NCBI RefSeq assembly: GCF_050947875.1
Contig: NC_134569.1
Span: 203,850,127 to 203,914,126, forward strand
Source: Dermacentor variabilis
Taxonomy: Eukaryota > Arthropoda > Arachnida > Ixodida > Ixodidae
DNA length: 64,000 nt
Direction of reading: 5' to 3'
Position numbers and translations under genes: made by a program
Part shown: one piece after another, positions 59,311-64,000 of the stretch
Layout of the letters: every line of letters begins with the position of its first letter
How positions within the stretch are numbered: the stretch's first letter is position 1
Notes under the pieces: generated by a model
Database searches by the model: none
The model's input: only the letters and a program-made list of their open reading frames with translations
Told to the model about the DNA's origin: nothing

Positions 59311-59959
59311 CAATACACTTTAGGCCGAACATCTTCTGCAAAGTTCCACTTGAAGAGGTACTGACATGATATCTTCAATTATTCCTTTTTTTGTCGTTAA
59401 ATTAAGGCTTTAGAGCTCGAAAAATATAGTAACAAGCCTTGGAGTGGCGTGATTTAGTATAACAGCTTTCCTAGAGCCGATTTCGGTTTTGTTTTCTACG
59501 AGGATAATGTGTAGTGACGTCACAACATAGTATGTGGGCACGTGGAAGAAGGACTTTGCGACATTTTTACACTCTCTTGGGGCCTCCGGCTAGCTCGGTT
59601 GACTTGTGTGCTGCTACTCGTGAAGGCCAATGTAGCAGCATAGCGGACGACTGAATGAGCTAGAGCGAGTGTCGTAATATCGCAATGTCCTGCTCCCACA
59701 TGACCATATACTGCATCGTGACATCAGGGCATAGTATCCTCCTGGCAAACAAAATTGGCTGTAAAGAAGCTACTATATTAAATTATTTACAGCTTTTTGA
59801 GGCTTCACCCCTCTAATGCTGTCTGTCGTCTTCTCTCCACCCATCTTCAGCACTGTTAAATTCAATTATAAACGTGCACTAACCAGCTCAGTTAAGCACA
59901 CTCGTGCAGTATGTACTATCAAACGCTTCTTTATCCCCTTCCATGTCGCACTGCTACCC
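59311..59959. other. No gene recognised
   Basis: A CRE-like GTGACGTCAC at about 59515-59524 is the only motif seen. Confidence 0.35.
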
Positions 59960-60112
59960 CGATAGGCGTGAAATGCAAAGACACCCATGTATTGTGCATT
60001 TGGCGCACATTAAGGAAACCCAGATGGTCATAATTAATATGGAATCCCCCACTTCGGTGTGCCTCGTAATCATATAGTGATTTTGACATGTAAAACCCCA
60101 CAATTCATTTCA
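59960..60112 (+). mobile_element. Ruka SINE 3' part, diverged
   Basis: GGCGTGAAATGCAAAGACAC, AGGAAACCCAGATGGTC, TCCCCCACTTCGGTGTGCC and TGTAAAACCCCACAATTCA follow the order of the Ruka body and tail. The tRNA head is missing. Confidence 0.7.
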
Positions 60113-63100
60113 TTCTGACGAGAAGTGGCTAACGTATTTTTGAAACCTTAGTTGGCAACGTGTTTTACCTGCTCAGAAAGAATAAATTTGCTTGTTCTTG
60201 TGCTGTCCCATGAATTATGCATTGCCTTCGATCAAAAGCCTGACTAAGCATTGAGACACATCTTGGCTTGTCCATATGGCATTGCTAGAGAATGCAAAGT
60301 ACTGCTTATGAGCTGAGCTTGTCTTTGGCCGTTTTTAGCAGAAAGCCACGGACGAACCTAGCTCGTCGAAGGCACGGAAAATGTGAAACATACCACAATG
60401 TGTACAAGTATTTCATTTCAGAATCAAGTAGGGGAACACAAGCTGCACACCTGGCAAGTATTGCTTGTACAATTGACAGAAAGCCAACTCTACCAATCTT
60501 GCTAGAAAGCACGCCTGAAATGATGTACGTCAGCGATTCCAAAACTAGACAGCAAGGACGAAAGTCTAAGAATGCAAGGCATGCGGTGAAAAATGTTTGG
60601 TAGCTTTTGCAAAGAAACTGCAGGTAAATTATTAGGCTACTATGAAAATGCCTTTGGCAGACCAGTTCTTTTTAATATTAAGCTTGATGACACAAAATTG
60701 CATTGCTTAGACAAAGGAATACTGTTAAGAGCTTGGGTCATGGCTTTCAGTGAAAGGCAATAATGAAGAACAAGTCTTAACACAGCCACCTACATGCTCT
60801 TTCTGTTTGGACAATGATTTAAAGCAAAGGGGGGGGGGCTCAGTAGCAGATTAAGAATAATGTATGTAGGACCTGCCACACATCATTAACAATGGCAGGT
60901 GACATCGGTGGTATTTCTGGCTCCTGTTCCAAACATTAAAATATGAACCAGATTCTCTCTACAATGACTACTTTATCATCAGGTTTATAATATTACCCTT
61001 TTTATACACCTAAATTTATAAAAAGGAGCTGCAGACAGGCTTCACACCAATCAGGTAGCAATGTCTTTTGACAAATGAGCTTAATAGCATCAGCATTAGG
61101 CCTATTTCCACAATCCAGTTCATTAAGTACTACTTGGAACGTATACGGAGGAAAGGTCAGTTATATTGATAAGTACTACTTGGAACGTATACAGAGGAAA
61201 GGTCACTTATATTGATATTAATTAGAGCTGCACGAATCTCGGAACTTTCAAGCAACCAGAGGGGCTCCATGCTGTAATGCCTTCCTAGTTGTATTAGTAT
61301 GTATGGAATACAGGTTTAGTCATATATGTACACTAAAGGCAAAACATTTTTATTAGCGACCATGGTTCTTTCTTTTGTGTTTCTTTTTCAACTTGGAAGG
61401 AGAGAAATGAGTGCAAGATGATGGTTGTTGGTACATTTAGATTGCCACAACAGAGTGATTAATGAAAATAGAGCTGTCGTGAACCCGTTAAACGCGTATC
61501 CAATATATAAAGAAGTGAACCTTAGCAAAGCTGCACAACCATAAGTCAAGTCAATTCAAGTGCATATACTAGTTAAAAAAACAAGCTCAAAATATAACGT
61601 ACCAAATATTAATTTAGCCGTCATATATACCACTCATAGGTGCTAGCGTGGCTGAGTTAGTGATCAGAAATGATCCTACAAAAAAATCATTGTTGTATAA
61701 AAAACAAAATCCATGTTCCTGCTAGGGTTTGAGTTCATGACTTAATTTATAAGCCAGGTGTTCCATACATGACATGGCAGCAGTTACATTCTTTTCTTTC
61801 TAATGCAGACACAATCCAATAATTGTAACCCAGTGTATTTGACCACATTTGAATGTTTTAACAATTCAAATGCTGAATTCTTAAGAGTACTAAAAGTGAA
61901 ATATTTTCATGTGGGTAGTTCCATCAGTCAATACAGCCCTCCTTAGTCCACTATAACTGCTGTTGTCTTAAATATTAAATGATGTGCAATATTGGGAGAT
62001 GTTGAACAAGTAAGCATCGGAAGATAAATAAATTTTGTACACCACAGGTCTTAGAACAGTTACCCATTGACAAAAAGCTCATAAAATTGACATCGTGCTT
62101 AAGAAGCCCGAGTATGTTAAAGTGATCAAAGGCTTTGCAAGTTTAAAAGCTGTCCATCAAGAAAGATGTGTTTTCAGGTAACACTATGTCATAGTAAATA
62201 CAAAGGGCAAGTGGAACAGTAAGAATTCCAGATTATATTTGGTCATGGCCAGGACATTACGTGAAATGATTATGAGATACTTTCAGCTGTCCACAGAGTT
62301 GACAGTGCAAGCCTTACTTTAATTAGAAGGTTTCCCTAAAAGGCTGCCACAGTAGGTTGACGCCTACTTGTATGTAATGGTTCATTTGAAGTTCTGTGGG
62401 TTGTTTTCGTCACCACACTTGGGAGAACCCTTAGCACACCCCTTTTACTATCGTAAACTAATCCTTGCCTTCAAAGCTTTCCACTTCCCCTTTCCATAGC
62501 CTTCATTTTACTCTTATGCACCTGCTTATCCTGCTCGAGCCTTGCGAGCGATGAGCTATGTGGAAATCAGTTGTTAATAAGGCAAGTCCCTTTGTCCAAA
62601 CATTGACTCCAGGCAGAAGATTCTCTTGTTCAGTGACTGTCAGTCACTTAATTTATTGTGTGGTGCTCTACTTGCTCGACACAAAACCTTCCACAATAAC
62701 GTATAATTTAAAGCCACCATTAATTTCTGGCAAAGTGGTACCTTAGTTGGCCAGGCCATTGCCTAAGTGTGCTGACCAACTGGCCATATCTAGTTAAGTA
62801 CAAGGGCATCTCAGTCATTCAAGTGAGTATGGGAAAGAACATTTCAACAATAACTTTGGTTTATTCTCACATAAGAATAAGTTATTCTAACAGGGCTGCC
62901 TTTGTGGAATCGCTGGATTGAAAAGGCACACATGCATGAATCGCTGCATGCTTTCATGTGAAAAGCTGACATTTCTATTGCGTCATTGTTTCACGCTACA
63001 AGTAAATGATCTATTTCATTAATGTGGTAAGCTGGGCTAGTTGGTGATTAATCATCATACCTTGCAGCTATAGTGTCATAAATTCTTAGGTGTCTTCGCC

Positions 63101-64000
63101 TTGTCCTTGTCAGTGCACTAGCTGCTTCACCAGCAAGATATGATAATCTATTTCATATTTCGCAAAGGCTAACTATGAAGCTTTCGATGACAGTAAATAA
63201 AGAACTATCAACTGACAAATCTGACTACCCAAAAGATATAGAACATCAGAACACCAACATGATCGGGTAAAAAGAAAGCAGAGCAGTTCATGACTGCCAC
63301 CTTTGTTTCCTATACTAGCGAAAGTGCCACAAATGTCGGACACGTAAATTGGGCAGCCACAACACAACGGCTCCTGAATTTCACAGGTGCAAACACCCCG
63401 TCAAGAATTGTAATGTGTAGTGCGGAAAGACATTTTTATAGTGTATTTTGTATGTATTGGTAGTGCGCTATCAAAGAACTGCGGCGCAGAAAAATCGTGA
63501 AGCTATTACAAAATCAGCTATATTTATACATCCTTCGCTGCAACCAAGAACGTTACCAGAAAGCAGTTCCTGCCTTTTACACATATAATCGAAGCCAGAT
63601 TGAAAACCATGCATGTTTAGAGTGTTCAAAAAACAGCGCTATCTTTTACAAGTCCTCCATCGTTAACCTGCACAACGCCTTGTATTACATTGGAAACAGG
63701 AAAGGAAAAAATAAAAAAATGTAAATATAAAACATAAAAATGAGAAAATCATTGCACATTGTCCAAGTTTCTAAATACTAGCACATACAGCTTTAATGGA
63801 CGACTGCCATTAACAGCAGACAGAATGATCGAATCACTGATTGGTAGCACACACCAAAAGACACGTAGTATCCGCGGAATGAGTACTGATTTGCAGGGAC
63901 TGTCAGATCACTGTGACCATTGTGAATATGGACAGCAGTTCATGGCGAGAACCACTAATTTGTTAGTCACTGCGCAACGAGTAAAGAATATGTACTTCTG
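60113..64000. other. No gene recognised (3.9 kb)
   Basis: AT-rich. A G9 tract lies at about 60830. Apart from the 46-bp duplication at 61125 I see no element or exon. Confidence 0.4.
61125..61217. repeat. 46-bp tandem duplication
   Basis: AAGTACTACTTGGAACGTAT begins at 61125 and again at 61171. The two units differ at two bases, so the event is recent compared with other repeats here. Confidence 0.9.

Noticed and set aside
1..64000. CRISPR array, bacterial operon or prophage
   Set aside because: No short regularly spaced repeats with unique spacers, no bacterial gene density; SINEs, LINEs and splice-like signals point to an arthropod nuclear genome.

Overview
This 64-kb window looks like repeat-dense nuclear DNA of a hard (ixodid) tick, probably a metastriate. 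The main evidence is several copies of a tRNA-derived SINE that I recognise as the tick family Ruka (near 14.6, 18.2, 25.3, 37.5 and 60.0 kb). Truncated non-LTR retrotransposons, small TTAA-flanked elements and degenerate CCTAA (arthropod-telomere-like) runs support it. I found no intact host protein-coding gene, no rRNA and no functional tRNA. Almost every open frame is short or belongs to decayed transposon coding sequence, so the window is best read as intergenic or long-intron DNA.

Layout. 0-5 kb: a 265-bp tandem array, then a dead Tc1/mariner-type transposase (catalytic spacing fits the DD82E group) split by a solo LTR. 5-14 kb: a CpG-rich patch, a TA microsatellite, a 78-bp tandem repeat, a 1.65-kb inverted-repeat (foldback-like) structure with CCTAA-like runs, and an RTE-clade fragment inserted in a short LTR-like sequence. 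14-26 kb: TTAA-flanked MITEs, a P-superfamily element with a broken THAP exon and a perfect 8-bp target duplication, a 2.6-kb-spaced segmental duplication carrying an expanded 75-bp array, and a second tRNA-derived SINE. 26-35 kb: mostly unrecognised, with one weak promoter/exon candidate on the minus strand and a LINE fragment. 35-44 kb: a second P-type element riddled with nested insertions, a hairpin MITE flanked by TA, and a 2.3-kb LINE. 45-51 kb: two TTAA-type MITEs and a compact 1.6-kb LTR element without recognisable pol. 52-60 kb: a 118-bp tandem array, a LINE tail, and a near full-length LINE (ORF1 and ORF2) whose ORF1 starts with a 2A-like GDVESNPG motif. 60-64 kb: nothing recognised beyond a small duplication.

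The elements do not form a working pathway. They form a layered insertion history: for example, the Ruka SINE inside the first P-type element is missing at the matching position of the second copy, which dates the SINE after the divergence of the two copies. The most interesting items are the P-type/THAP family, the DD82E-like transposase, the 2A-like motif in the LINE and the foldback structure. All class and clade names come from motif reading alone, without a database search.
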